Below are positions 9,200 to 21,548 of a stretch of DNA of 64,000 nt, piece after piece (the first letter of the stretch is position 1; each line of letters opens with the position of its first letter). The DNA comes from Celoporthe dispersa. Lineage: Eukaryota > Ascomycota > Sordariomycetes > Diaporthales > Cryphonectriaceae. The position numbers and the translations under genes were made by a program. The stretch covers positions 3,968,001 through 4,032,000 of the forward strand of contig WAID01000009.1 of the NCBI GenBank assembly GCA_016584495.1. Direction: 5' to 3'. Below the pieces are notes generated by a model. The model was given only the letters and a program-made list of their open reading frames with translations, did not search any database and was not told the origin of the DNA.

Positions 9200-11057
9200 G
9201 AGCAGAGCCAAGTGGTAGCCACAGAGATACCCCTAGAACCAGCAGTCTATGACTGATCAGAAACCACCATGCCAAACGCGAGGCCGACATGTGTTGCTAC
9301 AACTATGAAGACAGAACTTCGTAACATCATGGCAGCGTACCCGGATCATGTACAGTATACCAATGCCCCTTGAGCAGAAACTCGCCTGCCGTGTCCTATG
9401 TTAATTGCCGCCCCGGCAAGTACCGAATTAAAGAGAGACAACCCCCCCCCCGGCCCGCTCGAGGTGGGTCGAGTCACCGACGATCGCAAACAGCTCTGGT
9501 CAAACGGAAAAAGAACACCTGCAGAAAATAGCGGGACAGTGTTCAGCAGTCAGCAAACACATACACCCTACTAGTATATTCAGGACCTCCCTGATTAAGA
9601 ATGGCACCGCAGAAGAATAGAAAAAGAAGCAACAGAGATCGTCCTTTTCCAGAACGAGAAGACGCCTCAGACTTTTTAGCTTTGAGTTTATTTGTTTGTT
9701 TTTCCCTTCTCCTCAAACGAAGAGAAGCATGTCGTGAGCTTTTGGCCCCCCGGTTGGTTTACGATCACAAGCCAGAGCGACGATGACGGCAAAGGCCCCA
9801 CCACACGTCTCTGCTGTCGAGGGAGAAGACAAGGGTTTTAATTGGCTATATTGTTTCGAGGCCCCACTCTGGCTGCATCACTGAATAGCTTCAAAAAAAA
9901 AAAATAACAATAGGGACAATTGGGATGAAAGAAAAAAAATAAACCCCCTAATGAAACAATTGTAGTTGGGGCCCATTGTGGCTGCAGCCTGACCAGAACC
10001 CGACACCTCCTCTCTGCTAACTTCTCAGCCTGCTATTTAAAAATCTGTGGCAGCTGGCATCTTCCCTTTCTTTCTTCCGTCTGGTAATCCAAACAGCACA
10101 GAACGAGGAGACCAGACGGTGCACCAGGACATCCAGCAGCTTGTGTGCAGCCACCCAGGACCATACAGCAGCAAAAGGTGCAGCTGTCCTCCCCTTCTTC
10201 TTTTTTTTTTCTTTCTTTCTTCCTTCACACCAGTTCTGAATTTCTTCCCACCAATTCTCCTTCACACCAACAGCAGCAACAGCCATACCCTCAAACACCC
10301 ACTTACACCATCAAACAGCATCATCAGGCCCTGTGCTTGGTGCTGCCTGCTGCCTCTTCCCAGCCAGGTCCTCCTCACTTAGGTGGCGGTGGCCTGCAGC
10401 TAGCCAGGTCAGCCAGTGTAAGGCCTTGTATTGAGGCTCACCTTACCTCACCTCACCCCGCCAGCTAATCTTTGTGGGGTAAGTATCCCCTGTCCCCTTG
10501 TCCATTCCACACGAGTCGCCCTACTACTACGGTACACCCTACAACCTTACCACCATAGTATGTCTCCAACTACCGACTACATGGATACTTGAGCGCCCAG
10601 CCGCATTTTCGCATCACTATCGCATTCTCCCCCCACCCCCCGACATAAACTACATACTCCCTCTACCTTTGCCTCTCCCTAAACCTGCATCTTTCCCCCC
10701 CTCCCCCCTCCCGCTCCATGACATCTCTTCTCGATATGGTTTCCTGATGACCTCTCCAGCCTTTCCTCGGAGTCAGCCTGCCGCTCCTCCCGTCGCACCC
10801 GAACGACCCGACTGCGAACATTGCGCGTCAGGTTGAGACCAGCGACGATCTTCACAGAGCCTCTCGCGTCCCAGTCTCTCAGATACCTCTCATCTGATCG
10901 CCGACAGCCAGTCTCAGTCCTCCTGCCTTGCGGCCGCGCACTCGATTGGCCCCCGCAGATCCATCGTCATACCCCGCGACCGACCGTGTTCATCCCCCCT
11001 CCACGTTACTCGCGCAAAAATATTGTCTCGACTCCTGCCTGCCAAATACACATCACA
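9200..11057 (+). promoter_or_regulatory. CWC27 3' region and long upstream region / leader of HSF1
   Basis: No conserved ORF lies in this 1.86-kb spacer. The part from about 10030 to 11057 is pyrimidine-rich with CT tracts, and carries a canonical donor GTAAGT at about 10480 that could start a 5' UTR intron. Several short upstream ATGs precede the HSF1 start. A stress-regulated transcription factor with a long leader is common in this class, but transcription start sites are inferred and not seen. Confidence 0.4.
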
Positions 11058-13627
11058 ATGTCGTCGCCCAACTCTCGCAAGCGTGCTGCTCCCGGCGCCA
11101 ACCCAATGCCCACTGGTCCAGTTCAGCAGGCCCCTCAGCAGTATACGAATCAGGATCCCATGATGCACTGGAACGGAATGGCTGCCAATGGCAACAACTA
11201 TGCGGATGTCTCCAACCAGTACATGCCGGTCCCTCAACCCCAGCAGCAGCAGCAGCAGCAGATCGCCTCCCACGGACAGCAGGCCTACCAGGCTCAGCCT
11301 CAGGCCCAACCTCAGGTCCAACCTCAGGTCCAACCTCAGGTCCATCCTCAGGTCAAGCCTCAGGTCAAGCCTCGGGTCAAGCCTCAGGTCCAGCATGATC
11401 TTCAGGCCCAGTCAAATGCTATCGCACTCCGCGACAACAGCAGCCGCGCCTCATCTCGACCGCTCCCCACCCCGCCTTCGACGTCCAGCCTGACCAGTGG
11501 TCCAACACCGAGACCGCCCTGATCCCCGCTGCCAATGTCCATGCCCACGAGGACGACCCCGAGCAGCAGCTGCGCGAGGCTTTGGTCCGCGCCAGAAAGA
11601 TCGAGGAGGAGGCCAAGAAGGAGGGTTCGAACCAGAAGAGAGCCATACCCCCATTCGTACAGAAGCTGGCAAGGTACGTTTGTTGTCATCCCCACCCATC
11701 TCCGTGGGACCACCCACGCCTGCAGGTTTTGTCTGTTTGTGGGACTCCGGGACTCGTGTGCTGACTGCTGTCCCGTACAGTTTCCTAGACAATGGCAAGA
11801 ACAGCGACCTCATCCGCTGGTCCGAGAAGGGTGACTCGTTCATTGTCCTCGACGAGGACGAGTTCGCCAAGAAGCTGATCCCCGAGATGTTCAAGCACAA
11901 CAACTACGCCTCCTTCGTCCGCCAGCTGAACATGTACGGCTTTCACAAGAAGGTCGGCCTGTCGGACAACTCGATGCGCGCGAGCGAGAAGAAGAACAAG
12001 AGCCCCAGCGAGTATGCGCACCAGTACTTCCGTCGCGGCTACGACATCCTGCAGTGGCTCATCCAGAAGCCCAACAAGGGCTCCAGCAAGCGGAAGCAGG
12101 CTAAGAACAGGGACATGCCAGAGGTACTTGAGGCCGATAGCGACGACGATTTCATGGACGATGGCACCCCGGCTTATGCGGTCTCCGGAGCCCCCAACAA
12201 GTCCTCTTACGGTCGCAGCGAGCCTGGACCGCTCGCCAAGCCTGCTGAGATGGGTAAGTTCCGCGAGCAGCTGGCCGAGGTCCAGCAGAAGCAGCAACAG
12301 GTGCTGGCCATGATCCACAACCTGCGCCAGAACCAGGACCAGATCATGCAAAAGGCCATCCGGGTCGAGCAGATGCACCAGCGCCACGAGAACTCGATCA
12401 CCGCCATCCTCAACTTCCTGGCCAACGTCTTTAGGAAATCGTTGGAGGGCAAGGGAAGCGCAGAGCACCTGTCGGAGATGTTGGCGAGCATCCTCCCCCT
12501 GGGCGGACAGAATGGCGTGGCTACCGGCACCGTCCAGGACCTCGGTGACCTGGGAGAGTACCTGCAGCAGCAGGCCGTCCCCAGGACCTCCATGAGCCCC
12601 GTTCCCCAGAAGCGGCAGCAGCATCTCCTGCCTGGCATTCCGGCTAAGATACGGGCTGCCGCAGGCCCTCATCCCCCAGCCCGGCCAGCGAGACGCCCGC
12701 TCCTACCTACGAGGCACCGCTGTCGTCTCGCGTCACCGAGGTCTACGATGCCTCTCCATCCGACACCACCTCTCCTGCCTACTACCGCAGCGAGCTACAG
12801 TCGAACCCTCAGGAAGCAATGATGAAGATCATGGGCGCCACCAATGCCCAGATGACCCCAGACGTCAACCTAGCCGAGGTCGCAGCAGCGACCTCTGCGT
12901 CGATGCCGAGCGATCAGCGCAGCCGCATGCTGAACTCCATGTCGCAGCGGACGGCCTCGCCTGGCGCCAGCATACCCCCTCCGCCTATCGCCCACCCAAC
13001 ACCCCCACGGGCATACCCAGCCCAGCCCACATACCGGCAGCAGAAGTGCCCCTGCCCGCGGCTTCTTCCGCCTCACCGCAGCCCAGCACCGCCTTGTCGC
13101 CGGTCATGGGCAGCATACCACGAGGCCCCACTCCGGTCGAAGTCAACAAGTCGAGGTACCAGCTCGACGAGATTGTGAACCACCTGGGCGAGGTCGGCAG
13201 TGGCATCGATAACCTCGCGCACATTGTCGGACAGTTCTCCCCCAATGGTCACATCCCTGGCTACAACGGCCCTGAGAGCGGCAACCCTGACGAGTACTTC
13301 CTCAACGACCCCAACTTCGACGTGAGCCAGTGGCTGAATGTGGATAATAACAATACCAACATCAACTTCGACCTCAACGACCTCAATCACCATAGCACCT
13401 TCGAGGGTGGCGACCCTACCAACTTTGACTTCAGCGTGGGCGGTGCTAGCGGTCACGACCTTACCCACGGCCAGCAGACTACCGGCGACACTGGTCACCT
13501 CGCCGATCACCTTCATCCCACCACAGAGGCGCAGGACACCCCCAGCCCTGCCGTTACGGAGGAGATCCAGCGGTCAGACCTGGATGACCTCGATGTCCCT
13601 GCTGCGAAGCGCCGCCGCCAGGCCTAA
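11058..13627 (+). CDS. HSF1: Heat shock transcription factor HSF1
   Basis: This trimeric nuclear activator binds heat shock elements. Exon 1 is 11058-11673, the intron is 11674-11780 (GTACGT donor, CTGAC branch) and exon 2 is 11781-13627. The N-terminus MSSPNSRKRAAPGANP is the typical Sordariomycete HSF1 start. The HSF DNA-binding domain (about residues 195-305) runs from IPPFVQKLA across the intron to LIRWSEKGDSFIVLDEDEF, FKHNNYASFVRQLNMYGFHK and YFRRGYDILQWLIQKP. A coiled coil for trimerisation follows (about 363-430, FREQLAEVQQKQQQVLAMI onward). The acidic, Asn/Asp-rich C-terminus ends AAKRRRQA, a likely nuclear signal. Three frame changes occur (about 11430-11450, near C5 at 12673-12677, near C5 at 12975-12979). 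Each is consistent with one missing base, and repair gives about 821 residues. A PQVQ coding repeat lies at about 11296-11391. Intact domains around the breaks argue for assembly errors. Confidence 0.92.
11296..11391 (+). repeat. 12-bp coding minisatellite (PQVQ/PQVK units) in HSF1
   Basis: About eight 12-bp units of the type CCTCAGGTCCAA or CCTCAGGTCAAG encode repeated PQVQ, then PQVK, within the disordered N-terminal region of HSF1 before the DNA-binding domain. The shift from Q to K units gives a basic patch. This is directly visible. Confidence 0.9.
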
Positions 13628-14058
13628 GCCAGGCCGGCAGAGAATTCCGCTGGCCCCATTCAACACGATCCGTCCCTCACACTCTCCTGCTATACCCAAC
13701 ATTCTGTGGATTTTCTCATTGGCTGTAAGGAACACCTATACCGTCTTGAGGCCACCACACAGGCGATATTCCTGACAAGCCTAGGCATGTCTTCTTTTTT
13801 TCTTTTTTTTCTTTTTCGCATGAGCTTCAGTTGGAGCACTCGATGGGGTGGAAATGGACATGAAGGGTGAGGTTTCTTTGGGAGTACAAGGCAGCAAGGG
13901 CTTGTGAGAGGCAAATTCGATAGAAGAGCATCAAATGGATATCTCCAATATGCTTCTCTCACGGGCCCCCAAGGCAGAGGGTGGTCACCATATCGCCAGG
14001 AAGGATCTCAAAAAGGGAAGCGGAGCTTGAATTCACCGCAGATGGATCTGGGTCATGG

Positions 14059-14089
<31 letters not shown>

Positions 14090-15606
14090 ACTATTGGGAC
14101 GATCTTGAATGAAAGGAGGATGATGCAGACAATGTATCACGGAGAGCTCGCGGCTCTGGCTGATTAGGTGAAGACAACTCCTGGGAAAGTCTGAGCATCT
14201 GAGTAGGCCTTACGTCCTGCCACTGTTTTTCGTGAAATAGACAAGACGTGTGGCCGATTTAGCCCTGCGCGAAACAATATCCTGTCCGTGTGAGATTTTT
14301 TATGTTTCTTATTTCTTCTATCTGTTGTGCTCCGCATGCGCTGCGGTGCCATGTGACCAAGATGCGGCCCGGCGGCAGCAGTTGAAACTTCATCCGGGAG
14401 CAACAAGACCCTCGCGCATGCAGCTTGGACGCAGCGATAGAGAGAGATTGTACCGCGTGACGACTCTGCTCTCCTCCTCCGTCCCCCCCGGAGCTGTCGG
14501 CCAGGAGGGGAAAGGAAAGGGGGGGTGTGAAGTGCGCCTCTTGTGGGCGTGAGAAGGGGAGAGAAGGGGGGCTCAATGGGATCACCGCCGTTACTACCTC
14601 GTACAATGGATTGCGGCCAATCACTTCCCAGACAACTCATTCATCCTGCATGCATGCATGTGTGCGTGTGTGTGTGTGTGTGTCAGAAAGAGAGAGACAG
14701 AGAGAGAGAGAGAGCGTGAGTGAGATCGCCACCTGTAAACCCCCCCCCCCCCAAGATCTTCCCGTCGGAAGCACATAATAGGTCCTCTAGATTACATACA
14801 CACACACACACAAACCTGCACCCCCACATGATGCACTCAGCCAGTCAGCCCTACTATGTACATCGTCCCGCAGGTTGAGTGGCCCTGATTCCCCCCCCTC
14901 CCTCCCCTTCTCGCCCTTCTCAGGGTCAGATGCTTCTGCTTATTTTATCGCCACCATCCCTATACCTCAACCTGCTGCCCTGGCGGGAAGGTAGCTTCAG
15001 CCTTACTGATGGGGACACGGCGGTAGGGAGGGGCGTAGGGATTTTAGATCCGTCTACGGCCTGCGTGGGGGAGAAGACCGGACGAGGGACCAGGCAGGTG
15101 GGGGCCAAAAAAAAAAAGATAAAATACTAACATTGGGTCAGGGTATACGAGAGCGAGCGAGAGAGAGAGAGAGAGAGAGACAAAGGCACAAAGGCAGTAG
15201 AGGAGGGAGAGGAAGGAAGGTCGCCGTCGCAACGACGCGATACTACCTCGGGTCGCTTCCTTGCTGTCCACGAGGCCTCCGCATTGCATGCAGATCGTGA
15301 GCCGAGTGGCCCGCAATACGATTTGCTGCTGCTGCTGCTGCTGCTGGCGTGGAAATTCAAGCCACTCAAATAGTCATGTAACCTGTCTGTAGGCAGCCAT
15401 GAGGTTCATTGCCTTCATTGCACGGGTCGAACGCGAGGGGCCCAGAACGGCTTAGCCTGGACTTTTTCTTTCTTTTTGGGGGATATGATATGTCTTCATT
15501 CTCGATGGTATCCCGCTTCCTCTTCCTTCTTCTGGCTCTGTATGTCTGCTCGAGTCGTCATCCGTCGGAGCCGCTCGCAGATGATCCGCATCGAAGTACT
15601 CATGCG

Positions 15607-15642
<36 letters not shown>

Positions 15643-16747
15643 ACTATACAACATCAGAACTGCTGGCCGGTCAGAACTCGCCCGCCTGCTTGCATGCCTA
15701 GCCGCTCGCTTGCCCCCAAGTCGGCGCTTTCTCCTAATCCAAGTATCCTTGAAGTATTGTCGTTCTCCGTATGCCTGTCCTATCCTGAATGTTCGGGCCG
15801 AATTCCTCCAAGTCCCCATGCTCGCTCCCGCTCGTGCCCTCATCAGTCTGTCGTCGTCAAATCATTCGTAAAGCACCGCACAGAGCGTCAGAATGCCATA
15901 GTGAAGATCAAATCGTTGGCACCTTGCAAGAAACGATGCTCGCGTGGGATGCTTCCCTACCCCGCCCCGGCCTTTTCCGGCCTGCCGTCGGGTACGTTCT
16001 TGTAGAAGATGGGATTCGCCAAGGTTAAAAGCAAGGACAATATGTAAGCAGGCAGACTGGGTCAGGTAGGCCGTCAGTCCTGCCGGCCTTCGGAAGCCAT
16101 CATGATATGTGCTGTCTGTAGCGGTCGACACTGCGCTTGGTCTCGAGTGTCTGACTGCATGAGCGCTTTAAGAAGCGATTGCCTAAATGAGACAAGTCCG
16201 GGAGAAGACCTCCATCCTTTGCCCCAGTATAGTATGCTCAGTCGTAAGCGATTGCGCACAGGATAGCAGAGTAGGGTAGGTAGTTGCTTAGTGCTATCGT
16301 CGTGCCATCGCCTGCTTTCCGGTGGCCAGAGTTGCCGCGGCAGCGAGTTCGCTGGGCGAGAAGCGCGTAGCATCCTCCGTGGAAGCTCAAGGGTTCCACA
16401 TATCGCCGTATATCCCACACATCGATCGATGCAGCACAGCGGGGAGGAGCCGGGAATTTGCCTGAGCCAGAGGTGCTGTGAGGCCCGGACGCCATTGCGG
16501 TCGCCGAGCTGAGGGCAGTATCCTGAGGCTGCCGCTCTGCTCAGGCCCTGTTTTGATATATGGCCCCTTTTCGACCGCAGCCCGCAGACTGCTGGGTTCC
16601 AGATAGCGGCCCGCCAACGGCACCCGGGCGTGCGCCGAGGTCGCCTTCCTCGAAGTGGTCCACTCGCTCGGTGGAAAACTCAAAAGAGGTGAGCGGGTTC
16701 CGTGTAGAGCCGAAGCCGATATCTCATCCGAGAGTCGAGATCAGGTA
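13628..16747. other. Gene-free spacer between HSF1 and arrestin-like gene (convergent)
   Basis: 3.1 kb between convergent genes. It holds several simple repeats: (GA)n at 14062-14089, (GT)n at about 14664-14682, (GA)n at about 14692-14716 and 15150-15180, a GCT run at about 15322-15344, and (GT)n at about 15612-15634. Open frames are short and low in complexity. No tRNA or recognised protein is seen. Confidence 0.5.
14062..14089. repeat. (GA)n microsatellite
   Basis: About 14 uninterrupted GA units, directly visible. Confidence 0.95.
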
Positions 16748-18158
16748 TCATTCGATGAGCGGCTTCTTCTGGCCCCCGACCGAGCAGAGCCCCAAGTGTC
16801 GCAGAGCGTCCCTGTCATTAGCAACGACGATTGACCTTGCGGGAAGCATCGGGTTGTTGGGGTCGACGTGCGAGGCGTCCTTCGCAGCTTGTTCTATGGC
16901 ATCCATCTCCTCCTTGCAGGCCTGCTGGTCCATGGGGCATATCACGATCGGCTGCCGCAGGGTGATGTCGCGAGCTGAGCTCATCTGGGCCTGTGTGGAG
17001 AGACAGAAAGGTTAGTTTCTGATTTTTTGACTATACCCCGAGAGCTGGCTCTGAGTCTGGGACCGCCCGTACCTTGATGCTCAGGAAGAACTCGATCTTG
17101 TAGAGCGTCGACGTCGTCGTGAACGAAGGGACCTCATACATGGGAAACCCGGCCTTGCCCCTCTTGACGATCCCCTCTGAGTCTCGTAGGTCCTTGGACG
17201 GGAACACCAAGCCCAGGTTCGTAACGTAGCCAGCCTCGGGCAGCTTAGCCCCGACGGGCTGCGTGTGCTTCGCGATCTTGTTGACCTTCTTCGTCGGCTC
17301 GTCGCCCTCGGGGTTGTACGTGATCTCCTCCTCGATCGCCAGCGTGATGCTCCTGATGGTGACCTTCTTGGCCTTGTTGACCCAGTCCGCGTTGGGCGCC
17401 AGCTTGATGTACACCGTGATGGGATCGCAGGGGCCGTAGCTCCACTTCGGGAGGGAGATCCCCAGCGTCACCAGGTTGTCTGCCGTCACCACCTTCGACT
17501 CGGGCCGGTTGTACATGCCAAACGTCGACAGCGTGTCGTACCTCTGCAGGGGCACCGGGAAGGCGTACTTGTTCTGGGTGCTCGCGCCCTGCTGTACCGT
17601 CACGACCAGCTCGTAGAGCGTCTCCGCCGTCCTCGAGGGCAGCTGCAGCGACGCGGGCGGTATCCTCCTGTTGGTCTCCTCCCCGCCCCTGCCGAATGGG
17701 ATGAAGAGCACGAACGGCAGGTCCATCGCGATCACGCTCTCGGCCTCCTTGCCCGCCTGGCACCTGAACAGCAGCAGCTCTTTCCCCACGACATCGACCG
17801 TCTCCCTCCTCGGCGTGCCCAGGTGTCGTTTCGCGACGTTCTCGGCGGCCGGGTGGATCGTCTCCCGCCTCTGTAGACATATTCGTACGAGCGATATTGC
17901 GACTGGCATGGAGTAGCCCTGCGACGGTCTGATCTCGACCTTGCCTTCTAAGGCGCGGCTGCAGGAGGACATCTCGTTAGTATCTGCCGGACCAGGAGGC
18001 CTGCGCGCCCGTCTCGGCCGCCCGCGAGGGCCTCGTGCGAAACCCGCTGCAGGCAGCCCTCGTGCAGGACCTCGACTCACCAGTGTTGCTGATATACCAG
18101 GGTACCCGACCAGAAAGCTGCTGTTCGGCGGCCCGGAGACCCGTACGAACGCCGCCAT
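16748..18158 (-). CDS. Arrestin-domain protein
   Basis: This fungal arrestin-fold protein is likely a cytosolic adaptor of the alpha-arrestin type, which elsewhere links membrane transporters to ubiquitin ligases. Exons are 18081-18158, 17073-17958 and 16748-16990. Intron 1 (17959-18080) has a GTGAGT donor and an ACTAAC branch. Intron 2 (16991-17072) has GTACGG and ACTAAC. The N-terminal strands read FVRVSGPPNSSFLVGYPGI, then GKVEIRPSQGYSMPV, RICLQRRETIHPAAENVAKR and MDLPFVLFIPFGRGGEE. The C-terminal arrestin half includes WSYGPCDPITVYIKLAPN and KVTIRSITLAIEEEITYNPE. Just after intron 1 one base too many separates PRL from EGKVEIRP (about 17948-17958). Removing one base gives 401 residues (1,206 nt), so I treat it as an indel. 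No PPxY motif is evident in the readable parts. Confidence 0.85.
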
Positions 18159-20779
18159 GGTGGTCGCAGAGCTGCGGAGACGAGTTGCAGGCGAAGCGCG
18201 GCGTGTATGTGTAGGAAATCGGCAGGGAGGATCATAGACGTGGACGGCGGGCGACTGCGGGCCTCGCCGCCTCGAGGCTGTCTAGGCGGTGGTTGCAGCC
18301 GGGGACGATGTGGGGTAGACTGGCCAAGGTAGGGCAGCCAGCCAGCCAGCCTCTTGGTCTTCGTCGGGTCGCTGGCGCAAGAGCGGACGTGGGTGATCCT
18401 GGCGACGCCGCGCCGTGAGAGGAAGCGGGAGGGGTTCGGTTCGACGTGTAGTTCGCGGGTGCCGTCGCCAGAGAGCGTGGGAGGTGGCGGTTGAGGTCGC
18501 GCAGAGGTTCAGGTCAGAAGTGAGGAGGAGTCGTGGTGGCTCGCTCAGGTGGGTGAGATCGTCTAGGACTTTGGCTGCATGCAGGTCAAGCAAAGACCGG
18601 ATGGGAGGGTCAGTGCCCCAGGTGGGTGTGCGGGCTGCCAGCCTGCCACCTTGTCGTGTCGCAGTCGGAGGATACCCCGTTGGTGCGGCCCTCGCGGAGC
18701 GTTCGGAAGAAAAGGCCAGCCGGTGGTTGAGAAATAAAATAATAATAAAAAAAAAGAAAGGTGATCAGGTATGTCTGTCTCGACACAGGTCCAGGAACCA
18801 AAGGTTTAGAGGTTGGGAGGTCCCAGGTGAGAAGTCCTGCCCTAGCCCGTACGCTCGGCAGCTCTCTTGGCCTCAGCCGCTCCAGCGTTCCTGGCGAGCC
18901 TGGTAAGCTGTATGCAGCTGGAGGGAGTCCTGTACTGGCTGGTGCTACGAGGGTGTGCGCCTTAGGTGCTGGGCTACACAGGCATCCCCACCTCAGTCCA
19001 CTCCACTCCACTGCACTCCACTCCACCACCGCAGCCCAGAAAAAGAGGCTGTCGAATACACACACTCCAGGTAAGGTGCGCCTGTGCACCCACCAGACCG
19101 TGCTACAATGTATGTGTTTCGCTGGGGTCTGCTCGGGCGGCCGCAGTGGGTGCTGTGAACAGGCTCCAGGTTGAACGAGCGCGTTGGCTGTCGCACGGGC
19201 GATCCTATTGGCCAGGAGAGGCTGGCATGGCCTGTAGGGACGTCGGCAAAGGATCGCGTCTGCTTGCAGTCGAGATTGGGGACTGGGATCCTTGAGCAGC
19301 AAACCCAACGTAGAATGCTGGGAGAAAGGTTCGCCGTCGGCGGAAATAACGGTCCTGTCAGCACAGTTGTTATTAGGCCTGGCGTCCCATCTGTATCAGG
19401 ACGATCCTATGGTCATCACCTGGACCGAGGATGGCGGGCTTGAGGGTCAGACGGAGCCCGGCGCAACCTGAACAGCGTGACAAATTCTATGTGCGCATGT
19501 ATGTGTAGTAGTACCATGGGACATTGAAGGTCGAACATGGCCCGATCCACACCAGAGAAAAGCAGGAGGACAGGGGCCACAGCAAGGTTATGGTCAAGGG
19601 TCCACTTACAGGTGCAAACTACTATATATACAGTAGTACTATGCTGTGGTACTGTCGCAAATCAGATCGGGGACGTCGGGCAGGTCAAGAGGCGACGGGG
19701 TGCAGGAGCAAGGTGTGTTGGAGGACAAGGTGCGAGAGGTGAGGAGACAGCAGCAGGAATAATAATGCAAGCTGGCTCGCCCGCTCGCTCGTGAGCACCA
19801 CAACAATACGGAGTAATTCCCAAGTATGGCCGAGGCGGAGGAGGAGGAGGAGGACGGGGGAAAGGTTTCCCTGGACGACGCTGGTTGTTGACGCTAGCAA
19901 CGAGGATCTACGCTAGGAAGTCCCCTGCCCCTTTCAGGCCGTGGGCCGGAGGCGCGATGGTCGTCGCATCGAATAGAAGGCGCATCTGGCGACCTCCCCC
20001 AACAAAAAAAGAAGGGAAGAAAAAAAATGCCAGCCCTGTAGGGAGGGGCCAGTTACTAGCAACTGCCCTGTACCTTGGAGGTCTGCTGAAGCCTCTCAAA
20101 GAGAGTACCGAGCTGTCAACCGCTACGGTATTACTGTAACAATACACTCTTGTGTATGCAACAACATGCATGTCACCATAGCCCTATCACTGATTAGCAC
20201 CCATGCCACCTCCCCCTCCCCCCTCCCTCTTCGACACCCACACCTGTACGAGCCGCATTTGGCCCCCCTCGGTCCGTCATGAATAAACCAGTTGACGGCT
20301 TGCAGCTCTGCCCATTGCGGGGCAACAGACCGCCGGCAGCCCTGTTAAGCCCTGCTAAACAGTGCCGGTGACCTCAAGACGCCACGGTCACCCGCCAGAC
20401 CCTCTCCACAGGAGAACTCCTTGGCCTGCAGGCCTGTCAGGTCTAGAATCAATGACGCAGCGGGTGTTGGGTCAACAATAGTGACGATCCAAAACAGATA
20501 TGGCCACGCACACGGGGCTGTGGAATGCTCGCGTGTCCCGTCTGCCGGGTACTACTAATATGCTAGTCATGGCTAGGTACAGTACTACGTACCAGTCGCA
20601 TTGCAGTAAGGGGGAGGGGGCGCCAGCGGCCCAATCACATGTTACTGAAAAGACAGGGGCAGCTCCGCCTGGAAACATTTCGAGCTCCGGCCCTGAACGC
20701 TGCCCCTCCAACGTGTAATCCACATGCTGAACACCAGACATGACAACATAACGCCCGTCCACCCACGACAGAAGCCACC
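18159..20779. promoter_or_regulatory. Divergent spacer arrestin-like gene / PPIL3
   Basis: 2.6 kb without a supported gene. It contains a degenerate CTCCA direct repeat at about 18991-19024 and an A-rich block near 18735-18760. Short frames on both strands lack known motifs. The long spacer may hold promoters or noncoding transcripts, but nothing in the sequence proves this. Confidence 0.4.
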
Positions 20780-21548
20780 ATGTCAGTCACTCTGGTAAGT
20801 CAGACCATGATCCTCATCTCCCTCTTGTATCATACTACGCCGCCTTCTGGGCGCTGCGACAGCCATCGCAAGAGTCCCTTCAGGGGCCTACGTCCACAGC
20901 AGCGCCCCCGACTCCTCCGCCGTCTGGAACTGCGCATGAAGAGCAAGTGCTAACACTCGTTGTCGATCAGCACACAACCCTTGGGGATCTCAAGATAGAG
21001 GTATTCTGCGAGAGCACTCCCAAGACCGCAGAGGTGTGTCCCCCCCCCCTCTCCCCGCCTTCGTTCGCGCTCCAATCTAGCGCAGACCTGCTGACCTGAG
21101 GCGCATCCACCCCCCTCGCCAGAACTTCCTCGCCCTCTGCGCATCCCACTACTACGACTCCTCCCCCTTCCACCGGCTCATCCCGTCCTTCATGGTTCAG
21201 ACTGGCGCGCCCGCCAACCCCTCGCCGCCCGAGAACCCAAAGGGCGGGCGCTCCATCTGGGGCGGCACCTTTGAGGACGAAATCAAGCCCACCCTCAAGC
21301 ACTCGGAGCGCGGTATCGTCTCTATGGCCAATAAAGGCCCAGCCACCAACGGGTCGCAGTTCTTCATACTCTTTGGCAAGGCGCCACACCTGGACGGGCT
21401 GAACACAGTGTTTGGCAAGGTGATCGGCGACGACAGTCTGGCCACCCTGGCGAAGATTGAGGCGCTTGAGGTCGATAAGAAGAGCAGGCCGAAGGAGCAG
21501 CCAAAAATCGAAAAGATCACAATACATGCGAACCCGCTGGCCGGTTGA
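20780..21548 (+). CDS. PPIL3: Cyclophilin, PPIL3 type (peptidyl-prolyl cis-trans isomerase-like 3)
   Basis: This small single-domain cyclophilin has a human orthologue (PPIL3) found in spliceosomal C complexes. Three exons are called: 20780-20794 (MSVTL), 20971-21033 and 21123-21548, with introns of 176 and 89 nt. The sum is 504 nt, giving 167 residues, close to the usual 161. The domain spans the whole protein: HTTLGDLKIEVFCESTPKT, NFLALCASHYYDSSPFHRLI, FMVQTG, GTFEDEIKPTLKHSERGIVS, MANKGPATNGSQFFILFGKA and HLDGLNTVFGKVIGD. The catalytic arginine of FHR and the QTG and SQFF elements are present. The loop tryptophan typical of CypA is replaced in the PHLDG segment, as in PPIL3 proteins. The very short first exon is supported by a GTAAGT donor and a GCTAAC branch before the CAG acceptor. 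Confidence 0.93.

Noticed and set aside
11058..13627. HSF1 as a pseudogene or programmed-frameshift gene
   Set aside because: The DNA-binding domain, coiled coil and tail are intact, and the three breaks net to a multiple of three at or near C runs. No slippery site with a downstream structure is evident.
17959..18080. Reading the arrestin-like gene straight through intron 1 as one 375-codon exon
   Set aside because: The sequence between ISATL and the GKVEIRP block is Arg/Gly/Pro filler, and the donor, ACTAAC branch and acceptor are all canonical.
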